Below are positions 1 to 11,142 of a stretch of DNA of 64,000 nucleotides, one piece after another. Below the pieces are notes generated by a model that saw only the letters and a program-made list of their open reading frames with translations, did no database searches and was not told the origin of the DNA. Origin of the DNA: Ceriagrion tenellum (Eukaryota > Arthropoda > Insecta > Odonata > Coenagrionidae); contig OY720643.1 in assembly GCA_963169105.1 (NCBI GenBank), forward strand, positions 129,446,041 through 129,510,040. Reading direction: 5' to 3'. Position 1 is the stretch's first letter, and the number at the start of each line of letters is the position of its first letter. Position numbers and translations under genes: made by a program.

Positions 1-499
1 GCAGCGCCACTAAAACGGACGTTCATTTTGAAATGTCACCATCACGTCACAAGTCCGTGTACGGCATCTCGGACTTCGTTGGTAACAGGCATTTCCCACT
101 TCTACAAATTCTAAAATTACTCATTTACCAGCATGTTCCGTTTCAACTTTTAGTGAACTCCGTAGCAGAATGAAGGAAAACATCCCCTTACATCATAGTG
201 CATTTATTTGTATAATGCGATATTCTTTTGGAAAAATCGACGCACAAATGTTGAGGGTAATAATGTGATGACTCCATCAAAACCTTTTTGAAATTCGCCA
301 ATATATTGAATATTATTGCGTGATGAAGTATCTTTTCCAGGGTACGACATACTATATTGGTATTATTTTTGCCGAAATCGAGATAAAATAAGACCAATGT
401 CAATGAGATGTCTTCTGCATGGTATCTCGTTCTATTCTTAGAGGTATGTCGCACTCTCCGCGAATTTAATGGTTTTCAATTTTTTAAGCAGCGATTGCA

Positions 500-751
500 A
501 TGGAGAAAGGAGTAAAACTTGGAAAAATTATAAATAACTTAGGAAAAGTAAACATTGCCTCATCTTTGCATTATTCGTTAAAATCCGCTCCATCAAAATG
601 GAGTAGTAGAGTTTTTGACTGGTCAGTCATCCCTTTGGAGAGTCGCCTGTGGAGCGTGCAAGTAAACGGTGAAATTAAAGAATATGTCATATATAAGAAG
701 CCTCATATTAGTTCCAGATTCCTTGCAAATATGGTGGAACTCGGAGCATAG
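500..751 (+). CDS. Short unrecognised ORF, 83 codons
   Basis: I do not recognise this reading frame. It starts at an ATG, ends in TAG, and has mixed composition with a Trp/Arg-rich middle, so it is not low complexity. A candidate polyadenylation signal (two overlapping AATAAA) lies about 480 bp downstream at 1234-1243. It could be the end of a decayed mobile-element ORF or a chance frame. Nothing nearby supports a function. Confidence 0.2.
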   Translation: MEKGVKLGKIINNLGKVNIASSLHYSLKSAPSKWSSRVFDWSVIPLESRLWSVQVNGEIKEYVIYKKPHISSRFLANMVELGA

Positions 752-910
752 ATCTCTCTCTCTCTCACAGAGTCTATAATCTCCTCTGATCCCCGATCCA
801 CAACGTCATTGATCCCAACATGAGCCCAACACATGCAACTGACAATGAGAGCAGTTCGTGCCCTTGACCGCCGACTTCATAGCCTTCGTCGCACCCGTGC
901 TACCTTTCCT

Positions 911-1009
911 CTTGGTATGCACCAGGAGGTGCTCAGTATGCACCACCTGGTGCATACCAAGTATGTAGAAGGACGCCGTGATGCACTGCATACCCGTGCA
1001 TCGCGGCGT
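911..1009. repeat. Two adjacent hairpin-forming inverted repeats
   Basis: The first hairpin has 22-nt arms at 911-932 and 940-961 with one mismatch and a 7-nt loop. The second has 14-nt arms at 973-986 and 996-1009 with one G-T pair and a 9-nt loop. They lie 11 nt apart in a locally GC-richer patch. This could be a structured RNA or a piece of a foldback element. No known RNA family is recognised. Confidence 0.55.
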
Positions 1010-1172
1010 CGTTCCCACCGGGCCTTCCGCCCACGCAGCTACTTGACGCAGCGGACATTCGAGCCATAAACCGTTGTGCGAAAACTTCAGTAGTGGGAAA
1101 CCTCACTCCAATGGTTGATTTCATAATGTTGGACGGAAATGTGGAAGAAGTTCTATTCCTTTGCACCGAAAG

Positions 1173-1243
1173 TAATTTTATACAAACCATTGGATCGAAT
1201 GAATTAATTTTATACAAATCTTTGGATCGAATGAATAAATAAA
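1173..1243 (+). repeat. 32-bp direct tandem duplication with AATAAA
   Basis: Two consecutive 32-bp units (1173-1204 and 1205-1236) differ at a few bases and run into two overlapping AATAAA hexamers. This could be the 3' end of a transcript or of a mobile element. Confidence 0.55.
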
Positions 1244-1970
1244 ACTTTGAACTCCACGTTTATGCACTAAACTTGAAAGTATTTTCAGTGCCGGTTCGAG
1301 TTAGTTGACGAATTTCGTGAGGTTTATGAGAAGCGCTCAGCGACGTACCGCGGCTTAAATTGTTTTTCATTTGTTTTTCTTTCGTCTTTCTCCCCCTTTG
1401 AGTCTCTCTTTTTTCATTTATTCTACCCAAGGTCGTTTTCATTTCGCGGCTCGTTATTTTTGCTGCCGCTGGCTCTTCCTGTGCTCATGTGCTCTTGCTC
1501 ACTCTTCGTGGATTTATACCATCTGGTCTACGTTTTAGTTTTGTGAGCGTACTAAAACCGTAAAAGAAATGAATTGGATGTTATTTAAACGCACCTTGAG
1601 GCGCTGGGGGGTTATTATGTAATTTCACCTCTTTGAGGAACGGTGGAAAATCCGTATCCCTCACTAAATGGTTCAATGAATGGCTCACATTGAGTTCAAT
1701 GAATGGATCACATTGAACGGCTCGTGAATTTTTTCGACATCATTTACGGGAGCACCATGTATTTTATCCTATTATTCCATCATAAAATAGATGTTTAATG
1801 TAATGTGTACACTTTTAAGCATAAAAGTACCGTTGTGCTTAAGATTGTCAAAAGTGTTTTAAGCTCTAAGAGGTGTGTCCATAAAAAATGATTGGAGCCG
1901 GCGATTGGAAGCTAGTGGAGACCATGATATAAATAAGGAAAACAACATCATTTTCCTTGTTAAACTACTC
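1244..1970. other. AT-rich sequence with no recognisable gene
   Basis: Only short frames are present. Around 1676-1720 a roughly 20-bp phrase (ttcaatgaatgg) is repeated. Nothing else is seen. Confidence 0.4.
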
Positions 1971-1971
1971 T

Positions 1972-2052
1972 GGTGTCCGTAGCCCAGTGGCTAGCGTCTT
2001 TGTCTTCGAATGTGAAGTTTGAGTGTCCCCAGATTCAAATCTACTGGTGGGC
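1972..2052 (+). repeat. tRNA-derived SINE head or tRNA pseudogene
   Basis: A box-A-like string, TAGCCCAGTGGCTA (1980-1993), is followed about 40 bp later by a degraded box B, AGATTCAAATCT (2030-2041), at tRNA-like spacing. An AT-rich tail follows. The box B has lost the GG/CC core pairs, so this is a pseudogene or SINE and not a working tRNA gene. Confidence 0.5.
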
Positions 2053-2889
2053 ATATATTTATTGCTAGTTTTTTTTAACCTAGTCATTTCTTTAACTCAT
2101 TATTTAAAGTATATTTATTGATAGTTGCAGTGAGTCTCCTCCAAATAAAAATTTCATGAGGTATCTGGTTTCAGATTTGTCAAACATTATTCGGCGACTG
2201 TAAGCGTAGGATTCTAGATCCTTCGTCTGTACTACGTGAAAGAACCGAAGTATATGTGCCTGATGCAACCGGTTGTCATCGCCATCCCCGTTCCCATTTC
2301 TGTGACGATTTTTCCTTGTAGATTTTGACTGCAGCACTTCAATGATTCCATGAAAATACAAATTGAGCAACATTTACTCCATTAAGGCGTTTTTCGTCTC
2401 CGAAACTGAATATTTACGACCACTTCGCAATCGAACTTGATATTACTTTAGAAACCAACCCTTGAGGGAGTACATAGTTGCGGTTTGAAATAAATTGGTA
2501 TTTAATCGATAATATCCAGCAAGTGGGCATGAATTGTGACTCTAGGCTTGTAGGTACTCTCCAATAGTCGTTGATTTCCTTGGAAATCTCTGATAAGTCT
2601 TTTTAGCTTTATGTGGCACTGTGAAGCCCATTCAAGTCGCTTCTAGTATCTCTGAACTATTGTCATTGAAAGGCCGTCTTTAAGGGTCTCGAATGAATTT
2701 TTAGTGTTTAAGACGTCTTTTTCAGCCTCCGTTGTTCGAAATTTCTCGAATTGTGAGAGGAGGGCTATATCAATACTTCTGTCTACACTTTTGGTCGGTC
2801 TTGTTTTGAAAGATGCAAAATTTGTAGTAACAGATCCTGAAGGTAAAGAATTTTCTTCTTTTGGACTATTTTGCTTAGCGAACCATCAC
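2053..2889. other. Unassigned AT-rich sequence
   Basis: Scattered short frames lie on both strands. None is recognised and no repeat structure is evident. Confidence 0.35.
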
Positions 2890-3200
2890 GCTCGGAAGGA
2901 ACAGCACGAAATGTGAGCAATCATTCAATAGTTTTAATGGAAACAGAACCTTTACACTGTCTGGTGAATTACCAAGGAAAATGGTGAACAAGGACGCAGA
3001 GTCCTTGTTAATATCACGACTAAAATGATATTTATACCAAAACGCATTTCCCTTGTTCCAGGAATACGTAGGCATACATAAACATAAATATTACGACCTT
3101 TGCAAACAAAAATATACCTACCAGTGGCAAATATATGCGGGCACTTGGGCACTGCGAGAATTTCACGTGCGTATCGCAGCCGTTCGTATGTATCTCGTTT
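2890..3200 (-). repeat. Interspersed repeat, minus-strand copy
   Basis: The reverse complement matches 49855-50140 over about 280 bp. Shared blocks include the segments around ggctgcgatacgc, atatatttgccactgg, aacaaggactct and attgaatgattgctcac. The two copies are diverged by substitutions and small indels. The family is unknown and no transposase or RT is attached. Confidence 0.6.
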
Positions 3201-4036
3201 TCGCCCACGTGTAAGGGCCATTGAGAAATAATGGTAATCCGAGCACACGCGTTGTGGAGAACTGCGATTGCGCCTTGTGTAATATTAACTTTAGCTGAAG
3301 TGTATTCTCAGATATTTGATCCCTCTCCATTATAATAGGCGCCACGAAATGTGCTCGCTTGACTTAAGTGTGTGTGTGAGTAATTCTGGCGTGTGGTGTG
3401 GTCTTCGAACCATTCACGTTACTCTTTGACGGCGGCTTCGAAGTCAATCGCATGTATTGCCCGTCGCTGTCAGCGAACCCTAAGAGCATCTTGCTTCACC
3501 TGGAGTAGAGAGGTAGCTGCGATCAGGTGTTTTTTCAGTGCGAAGTTGAGGCCGCTGGCTAGGCTCACCCCATCGGTGGCCCTCTAGTCTGTCTTGTCTG
3601 TCGCCTCGGCATTCGGACACTTCTTTTAGGAGACGATCCCAACGATGAGCTCACTTTTTCTTTCCAGGCGGATATGGGGCGATGTCTTACGCCAGGTACT
3701 TATGCACTCTCTGATGCGTGTGTGCACACGCCCTGTAAACTGCGTCGTATAAAGCGGTGAATTGCTGGAGTGCACGCACTATTGCACGAGCGGTACATGG
3801 GGAAGTGGCCCCTGCTCTAATTTTGCGCCCGCGTTCTCGCTATTTCTGCGCATCAAACTGCGCAATTAGGTGCCTCGTTTGAGACGGCCTATCACCCCTT
3901 ATCAGTATCCACCCCTTCTCACTCCTCCCAAACCCCCCCCACCCCTCTCGTCTTGTTGGTTCCCCCCTCCGATCGCCCTCCATCCATCGCCCCCCCCCCC
4001 CCCTGCTAGTAGGGGTCCGGTTTGCACGCGCCCCCC
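3201..4036. other. CpG- and pyrimidine-rich low-complexity region
   Basis: GC content rises here and there are long C runs on the plus strand, at 3935-4035 and onward. It could be a promoter-like CpG block or degenerate low-complexity DNA. The Pro/Ser-rich frames across it are products of composition. Confidence 0.35.
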
Positions 4037-4594
4037 CTATTCTCTCTCGCTGCATAAAGTGTGTGCCCAGAGAGCAAGTTTCGTGTAGAGTGGAAGGGGG
4101 GGGGGAGGGGAAGACAGGCATCGTAACGAAAGGGGAAGGAGGGGGCAGAATAAGCGAGCGTGACATGGTGAGCGGAGTTTTTTACTGTTTTTATTCATTT
4201 TTTTTAAGGATGGAGTTTTTGGAGGTCGCGAACTGAAGGTAGTCAGTGGTGTTGGTAAGCCGGGAGAAGCGAAGCAGAGGAGACGGGTCGATCTTTTCGG
4301 TGCTCCGACTGCTCCGAGTTTACTCTGCACCGAATTTATCCCGATATTGAAGTGGTCGAATAGATTTCCGCTCATTTCCAGATTTGCGTGAAACTTTGCG
4401 TACGTGTTACTAATATGTTGGAGCGAAGGATTTTCCGCAGTGGTTATTGAACATGCTGGAGCTTCTGGAGCTGGAGCATTCATGACAACAGTTTCTCCTC
4501 CATTAAGGTAGTCCGAGCGAGATAGTTCCCTAGTAATTATAGATACCATATTCGAATTATACGTTTTAATTTCACCAGCTGTAGGACATATCAA
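4037..4594 (-). CDS. Weak candidate exon, unrecognised
   Basis: A 185-codon frame whose first part (about 4320-4594) has balanced, protein-like composition. Its remainder runs into the pyrimidine-rich tract and is probably not coding. On the minus strand a plausible splice acceptor (cctacag) lies near 4578, so the useful part could be an internal exon of an unknown gene. I see no domain and no matching neighbour exon. Confidence 0.2.
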   Translation of the reverse strand: MICPTAGEIKTYNSNMVSIITRELSRSDYLNGGETVVMNAPAPEAPACSITTAENPSLQHISNTYAKFHANLEMSGNLFDHFNIGINSVQSKLGAVGAPKRSTRLLCFASPGLPTPLTTFSSRPPKTPSLKKMNKNSKKLRSPCHARLFCPLLPLSLRCLSSPPPPLPLYTKLALWAHTLCSERE

Positions 4595-6382
4595 TTAAAT
4601 ATTGCATTATTAGTGGTGCAATTATATAGTTTTATATGACAGAAATTGTAAGTAATTAAATGAAAATATCTAAATAAGTCTTTAACTTGACTCATTTTTT
4701 TCGCGCGGTGCGTTTGAAACTCCTTCAAAACGGAAGATTTTTTGTGATACCCAAGAGCCTACTGAGGTGACAATATGATTAATTTTCAAATATAGTTGAG
4801 AAAACATACAAACTACACACTGATAGTTTTTTTTACGACATCTTAGTGTTAGAAATACCTCATTTTGTAAGTAATGTCTCTGGAGTGCATACATGTACCG
4901 TTTCCCATGTATAAGGGCCGGTATTTTTTGGCAAATATCTCCGAAAGTAATGTGGTAAAGGGTAGAGTTTTTGGTGTCATTAGAAGGGTGAGATATTTTC
5001 CTTTAAAATGAGACCAAATTCACTGATTTCTAAGTAAAATGATATTTCACTCGGACTTCCTTAAAGGAGGCGTCTTGCGGGAGAACTGAAGACCTGCTAT
5101 TTGATACGCGTAGTCTTAATGCACTTGATACATATCGAAATCATCCGATTACATATTTATAGATTTTCCTCCCAAACGCGAAATAATACTTTCATTATAA
5201 TGGTTCCTACAAGTTAGCAAGGTATAGTGCCGAGTTAAATACACATATTTACAAAAGATTTTCGCTTAAATATTAGACTCCGCGCCGGAAACCTAAGTCG
5301 TAACAATGCCTTAATTGAGACGACATTTTCAGCTATAATTCTTGTATCATTTATACCACCATATTTTCGGCGTACTGAAGAAGTTATTAAAATGTCCCTT
5401 CAATGGCTCAAGGTTATCACCCCAGCCACCTTACTCCGGCATTCTTGTCAGTGGGTGGATTCGATCCCGCGGATTTTGGATTGGAGAGCTGTTTAGACGC
5501 AAGAACGGGCAGAGTGGCGTAAGTTTCAGACTCGGATTTTGTGGAACTGCTATGTCCCGAGTCAACGAGTCTAGCCCTAGGCGATAATACTGACACAACA
5601 CTTCCACAGTGTCCATGCTTGGAGACTGGATTAGCTGCTTCGACCTGCGTGTCCCTTAAGTGTGCTGTCGTCTTGAGAAGTTAGCGGTCAGGAAGTGTAT
5701 TTGAAAGGGGTAGATATTATGAGGTGTAGAGAAGATTAGCGTGGTGGTGAGACGGTAGAAGGAGCGAGGACACGGTCAAAGCTCATCTAATTCCCAAAGG
5801 CAGAATAATTGAAATATTCCCCTTTCTAGTGCGTATACATTCGCGCTCTTTATGTTGTTCGGGCGATGTTCTTATCCTAGTCGTAACGTAGGCTGCTATT
5901 CTGAATCGGGCGACGCTATTTCTGGCTGAATAGTGTCGGAAGGGATTCTGCATACGGTGCAGAAATTCAAGGCGTCGGTTCTGTAACGCTATTACTAACC
6001 ACGCCCCTTAGGGTATGGAAACCTTCCGGTACAGTAAATGGAAATTCAGGCTGCTAATGACGAGCAATATTTACGTTTTTCACAAAAAGCTGAGACCTTC
6101 ACCATGGATGCCGTGAGTCTGGTGCGTGAAAGAATGTTTTCATTAAATAATCCAATTAAATTTTATGCAATGCTGTCTTCGGATACTATTATTATACTTT
6201 ATTTTGTTTTGCATTCATCAGGTGATAGATACTAACTCTCTGATTATTTTAGATTTTGTGAAGGAGATTTCAGTATAGGAAAGTCTGGCGATGTTTATTA
6301 TGTATATCTATATGAACATATAACACCTACCCGAGCTGGGAAAACAATTTTAATTCCTATAATGATAGTTCACCTCAACATC
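4595..6382. other. AT-rich sequence with no recognisable gene
   Basis: Small frames only, for example 5342-5587 and 6038-6235. None is recognised and no mobile-element termini are found. Confidence 0.35.
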
Positions 6383-6402
6383 GTAATAATAATAATAATA
6401 TT
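6383..6402 (+). repeat. (AAT)n microsatellite
   Basis: About six AAT units lead into atttatttgtcc. Trinucleotide tails like this often mark LINE 3' ends, but no RT is attached. Confidence 0.6.
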
Positions 6403-6688
6403 TATTTGTCCAGAGATTATACATACGATATATACATAATATAATATAGGACACGTCATTATCTTAAGTCATATACGTAAGTTGAGCATTGAGACATGTA
6501 ATCATACAAAAAACAAAAAAGTAATTGAAAACACAGGAACAGGTAATACACACAAGCTTACATTTTTATCCTTCAGTAAATTCATTGATAGAGTAAAATA
6601 GTGAAGCCTGCAAATGTTGCTTTAATTTCATTTTGAAGATAGGCAACTTTTTTATACCTTAAAAAAGTAAAAGTACCTCGTAAAAAAG

Positions 6689-7092
6689 CATATTGTTTTC
6701 ATGTATCTGTTGGGTTATTTTTTTAACATTTTAACTTCCAATATTTATTTGATGGAGCAGACGACGTTTGGATGCGTGAGAAGTGTATGATCCAGCATTA
6801 TCTTCAAAATATACTATCATTTGAATTTATCATTGGAGTTGTTACCTATAATAACAATCTAGTATTCTTTTAAATTCATCTACTGATAGAAAACTCGGGG
6901 AACATGTGTGGTGAACGGAAATTCAATTCAGAAAATTCTTGCGGCGTTTATTACATATTTACAAATAACGGTTACCGTGCTGAGAGAACAATATTTATAT
7001 GTTAAATTATTGTTCAACTCAAAATTGTAACAAAGCATATTGTTTTTGTGTATCTGTTGGGTTGTTTATTTTATTTTCACCGCATATCCGAC
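6689..7092 (+). repeat. Old local tandem duplication at the hAT-1 target
   Basis: The phrase gcatattgttttcatgtatc at 6689 recurs with small changes at 7035. In the first unit it is followed by gagcagacgacgtttggatg (6760). In the second unit that continuation is missing here and appears at about 30801, just past hAT-1. The second unit was therefore split by the hAT-1 insertion. Confidence 0.7.
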
Positions 7093-7239
7093 TAGAGATG
7101 GGCGCCGTCTAGATTTTGGTCGGCGGCGGCGTGGGGGGGAAATAAAGCCGCCGGCGGCGGCGCGAACGCCGAGCGTTTGATCGGCGGCGCGGCGTGTTGA
7201 TGTCATATAGTATACGAGAGGAAAATTTTGAATAACTGG
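7093..7239 (+). repeat. hAT-1 left terminal sequence, copy a
   Basis: 147 bp, built of CGGCGG-type runs followed by gtcatatagtatacgag. Apart from scattered differences it is repeated in direct orientation as copy b (15417-15473 plus 19806-19893). It stops abruptly at 7239, where Transib-A coding sequence begins. Confidence 0.75.
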
Positions 7240-8210
7240 CATGGAAAGTGAAATAAAATTACTTAGGCCAATGATCATTACCGTTAATGAAGCAGCATAT
7301 TCGGTGATGTCACATTTAGTAATGACAATGGTGGATGGAAAAATATGTAATGATGTGACAGGAAGTTCATCCCAACGTGCTACGTGTGTGGGGCCAAGCC
7401 CACCCAAATGAACTGAATTGAGTCCTACAAGGCCAAAGAATCGGATCCAGCCGCCGATCGCTTTGGAGTTTCGATACTCCATGCTTGGATTCGATTTTTT
7501 GAGTGCTTATTGCATATTTCATATAGACTTGAAATTAAGAAATGGCAGGTGAGAACGACAGAGGAAAAAGCCTCTTTCGAAAGGAACAAAATGCGAATAA
7601 AAGAACGTTTTCGCCAGGAAATGGGTCTCCTTGTGGATAGCCCTAATCCTGGAGGTAGTGGAACGACAAATGACGGGAATACGGCGAGACGCTTCTTCCA
7701 AAATCCTCAACTTTCGTCTGAAATGACTGGCATTGATCTAAATTAAGTGCAACGGTTTGGAGTGATTCTAAAAACCACATCTGCTGGATTTGCCATTGAA
7801 TTAGATTCAATCTGTATGCATTTGACACTGAAAAATTTTATATAAATTTGTACCCTTGGTACTTCATGCCTGCAAATGTCCACAAAGCTCTCATTCATGG
7901 CGCTACAATAATAGAATCAGCCATTTTTCCCATCGGACAACTGTCAGAAGAGGCTAAGGAGGCAAGAAACAAGGATTTTAAAATTTTCAGGCGTAGGCAT
8001 GCTAGGAAGATTTCTCGCTCCGCCAATATTGAGGATGTATTTAATATGTTGCTACTATCTTCGGATCCTGTGATTTCATCCATTCGTCAAAAAACTAAAA
8101 AGAAGAAAAACGGAATACCTGCTGAAGTTTTGCAACTATTAAAAGAACCAGACGTGTTTAGCTCTGGAGAAAGTGAGGAAGATGAAAGTGAAAGCGAAAT
8201 GTCGGACTAG
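7240..8210 (+). pseudogene. Transib-A transposase, C-terminal half, broken
   Basis: RAG1-like DDE transposase remnant in several frames. The first piece (from 7241) holds the second catalytic Asp in TMVDGKICN. The 7510-7746 piece carries the NDGNTARRFF motif. The 7848-8210 piece carries the HX4H half of the zinc site (VHKALIHG) and the catalytic Glu region (EEAKEARNK), and ends in an acidic Glu/Ser tail like copy B. The first catalytic Asp and all upstream exons are absent. Frameshifts and stops between the pieces show that it is dead. Confidence 0.8.
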
Positions 8211-8440
8211 GAACTGGTGATGATTATCATTCTACCACCGAGCAAATTACTTGTATAACACAATTTTCAATCAGAATTTTATTTTATTCGAACTTTTGCA
8301 TTATTTACAGTAACTTTAAATGTGTTTTTGCTATTCTTTAGCACTTGGGCGAATTGAATGCAGAACTAATCTTTTATACTTACCCTTTTTGTCGGATTTG
8401 AATTTTCTTGCAACCTTATGCTATAGTATGGTATAGTATA
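8211..8440 (+). other. Transib-A 3' sequence before the gypsy-1 target
   Basis: Noncoding AT-rich continuation of Transib-A after the transposase stop. It ends in tagtatggtatagtatagtat, the gypsy-1 target. Confidence 0.5.
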
Positions 8441-8444
8441 GTAT

Positions 8445-8780
8445 TGTAATTCAGGATATGGGTTCGGTTGAGAGCTGTAAGGGAAAAGCCGGGAATCTTG
8501 GATAACTCGTTTAATCGTCCGACGACAACATGTACAACAGAGAGCGACCGTCGCACATCACGGCCAAAACCCGACTTTACGAGGCATTCTCAATGCCTCA
8601 TCCGTGCGCGCTCACTCTTCCTGATCTGTCCCTTATCATGCAACGTGCTGATGTTCGCGAAAAGGATGGAGGCTCTTGGACGACCGTTGAGAGACGAGCG
8701 CGGCACGGAAGTATCTCCAAATATGGGCATGGAGGTGTCCAAGAATACCATATAAGGACATGACAGTGTCCGTACTTACA
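8445..8780 (-). repeat. gypsy-1 3' LTR
   Basis: 336 bp, from tgtaattcagg to gtacttaca on the plus strand. It matches the other LTR almost perfectly. The short frames across it (for example 8468-8755) are LTR sequence and not genes. Confidence 0.95.
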
Positions 8781-8797
8781 ATCACCCCCCTCCAAAA
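8781..8797 (-). other. gypsy-1 polypurine tract
   Basis: On the minus strand a purine-rich run (ttttggaggggggtgat) directly abuts the start of the 3' LTR, as required for plus-strand DNA priming. Confidence 0.75.
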
Positions 8798-9389
8798 GTG
8801 AGTTGCTGATTATCTCATAACAGCAACTCATAAAGCATGAAAATATGACAAAATTCACTTCAAGTGGTCGGTTCCGGAACACATTCCACATTAAAGTATC
8901 CCGTTAATACACAAATCCCAGCAAAACCCACAACCACTTGCAATTACGTAGGAACTTCACAGTAACATCTTTACCAAGAATACAGTACACATCAAAATAA
9001 TTCATCAAAACCCAAGTATCAAATTTCAAATAGTGTCATCCCTGTTCAAAAATTAAGAAAAAAAACACACCAAAGACCCATCCAGAATACTCTGTTACAA
9101 TCTTTTTCGACCAGTTCTATTCATTATTACTAATCCGTTATTCTATTGCATTACTATGGGAACTTAAAAGTAGAGCGTGAACATTAAAATACAAAGAATA
9201 TAACCACAACTACCAAAATGACAAAAACCCAGCAACATAATATAGAGATCTTCCTTATTAATGATTAAGCCTATTCAAAACACAATATTAGCGATTATTA
9301 CCGAATAAAAGCACATATACAAGAAATCCTGAAATAAAACACAGCACACATGTGTCACATTTCCCATTATAATATTCCATTCAATTCGA
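8798..9389 (-). other. gypsy-1 3' untranslated interior
   Basis: About 590 bp between the integrase stop and the polypurine tract. It is AT-rich with no ORF. An env-like frame is not seen. Confidence 0.6.
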
Positions 9390-11051
9390 TCACTGCTCTT
9401 CAGAGTGGGAGGGCAACCGTCCTCGGCTCCGCAGTTGATAAGGGAACACGGGTGGGGGCGGCGGCGATGACACTCTGGGAATTTGAGAGCGTAAGGGGTA
9501 GGGGGACCGATGCACCGCTCCTTGAGAGGAGGGTGGGGGTAGATATGGTGAGGCGGGAGGGGAAGGTGGGGTGGCCTCCCCACTCGCCTCGTCGTCGACG
9601 AAGTACTCTCCCTCCGGTCCCTCTCCTCCTTCCTCCTCTCCACTGTTTCTCTCCCCGGGAGGAGAAGTCGCGGATAGTTGCGGAGGGGCCTCCTCTATCT
9701 CCTCCCACTCATCCTCCTCCTGCAGGGGGGAAGAAACTGGCGCCGCGTTATATGGCTGTGTGGGGATCTTCCGCGATGGCCGTCCTCGCCGGCGATGTTC
9801 ACCGATTTCTATTACAGGGGGTATAGCACCACGATAAGGCTTCACACGATTCCTATGGACCACTAGGGAGCGAAACGGAAGCTCTAGCAAGAGATTGCAC
9901 TTGGACATGACTTTTAGGATCTTATACGGGCCTACCCACGGCTTATGAAACTTTTTCACCTGTCCCACCTTAAGGCCCGGATCACTAAGGAATACATAAT
10001 CGCCTGTCTTATACTCCCACAATTTTCCCTTTGGTTTTGTAACCTGTTGCCGTTTCCTCTGTGTCTGTCTGTCTGTCCTCGCGCACTTTTTCCATATTTC
10101 CCGCAACCGCACTCTCAACTCAGCGACGGAGTGGTGCTCTGATTCCTCACCCGCTTTTTGCCCACATTCAAACGGTGTTACCATGGGTTTTCCAAACACA
10201 ATTTCCTGTGGGGAGAATCCCGTGCTCGAATGAATATTCGAGTTATACGCGGCCACCGCATAGTCTAGCCACTCATCCCAATCATTGTTTTTCACATTTA
10301 CGTAGTGGCAGAGTATCTGTGCTATGGAGCGATGAACCCGCTCGCAACGCCCGTTCCCCTCGGGGTGCCCAGGGCTGGTTCTTAGTTGCCTGACACGCAA
10401 CAGCTTACACACTCCCTTGAATAGCTCCGACATAAAGTTACTCCCTTGATCCGACAAAATAACCTCCGGGACACCAAATTTCAGGATCCAACGCCTCACT
10501 AGAACCGATGCTACGGTTTCCGCCGTCTGATCTGGTAGAGGCACCATCGTCACATATCTCGAAAAGTGATCAATTATTGTCAAAATATACTTATTTTCCC
10601 GGGCTGTCCTAGGCAAAGGGCCCACAACATCCAACGCAATGAACTCAAAAGGGCTTTTGGGTGCGGGCAACGCTTGCAAGGGGGCTCTACTCCTTCCATA
10701 GGGACTACGCCTACTACAAGCAATGCAGCTACGCACGTGCTCCTCCACGTCTCTCTTTAAACTGGGCCACCAAAAATTCCGTTCTATCCTATCCGTGGTG
10801 GCCGCCACTCCCCCATGCCCTGATAACACATGCTCATGATTCCACTGTAGGATCTCCTTTCTTAATCTGACAGGAACTACCACTTTACCTCCACATCCCA
10901 TCTTTCTATGGAGCACTCCGTTCCGGGATTCGAACCCTGCGCTTCCCTCCCAATTCGCGCAATCTCCGTCCTTCGCTTGCTCTGCCCCAAAGTCTATCTC
11001 ATTTCCAGCGATCACCTTGCGTACCTTCCTACTTAGCGCGTCAGCGTTCAA
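9390..11051 (-). CDS. gypsy-1 integrase with Pro-rich tail
   Basis: 553 codons. An N-terminal HHCC zinc-binding segment lies near residues 70-115 (paired His, then CIAC). The catalytic core has Asp in ALDVVGP (about 138), Asp in SDQGSN (about 200) and Glu in NGRCERVH (about 236), giving the D,D-35-E spacing of retroviral-type integrases. A GPY/F-like module (PWVGPYKIL) follows. The last roughly 120 residues are an acidic, Pro/Ser-rich low-complexity tail that is longer than usual. The first Met is internal: the LNADALSR string at the start is the RNase H/IN connector, so the frame is the downstream part of a broken Pol polyprotein. It inserts the element cDNA in the nucleus. Confidence 0.9.
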   Translation of the reverse strand: MNADALSRKVRKVIAGNEIDFGAEQAKDGDCANWEGSAGFESRNGVLHRKMGCGGKVVVPVRLRKEILQWNHEHVLSGHGGVAATTDRIERNFWWPSLKRDVEEHVRSCIACSRRSPYGRSRAPLQALPAPKSPFEFIALDVVGPLPRTARENKYILTIIDHFSRYVTMVPLPDQTAETVASVLVRRWILKFGVPEVILSDQGSNFMSELFKGVCKLLRVRQLRTSPGHPEGNGRCERVHRSIAQILCHYVNVKNNDWDEWLDYAVAAYNSNIHSSTGFSPQEIVFGKPMVTPFECGQKAGEESEHHSVAELRVRLREIWKKCARTDRQTQRKRQQVTKPKGKLWEYKTGDYVFLSDPGLKVGQVKKFHKPWVGPYKILKVMSKCNLLLELPFRSLVVHRNRVKPYRGAIPPVIEIGEHRRRGRPSRKIPTQPYNAAPVSSPLQEEDEWEEIEEAPPQLSATSPPGERNSGEEEGGEGPEGEYFVDDEASGEATPPSPPASPYLPPPSSQGAVHRSPYPLRSQIPRVSSPPPPPVFPYQLRSRGRLPSHSEEQ

Positions 11052-11142
11052 GTGCTTTTTTATGCGTCACTTCATAGTCATACTCTCCCAGTTTGAGGGT
11101 CCATCTCAGTAACCGACTGCTTGGGTCCTTTAGCCCGAATAA

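Noticed and set aside
3935..4160. Pro-rich coding frames on both strands
   Set aside because: Homopolymeric C/G runs give long frames by composition.
8468..8763. 95- and 77-codon ORFs, repeated at 14541-14836
   Set aside because: They lie wholly in the gypsy-1 LTRs and repeat only because the LTRs are near identical.
9350..9826. 158-codon plus-strand ORF
   Set aside because: Antisense shadow of the Pro/Ser-rich integrase tail.
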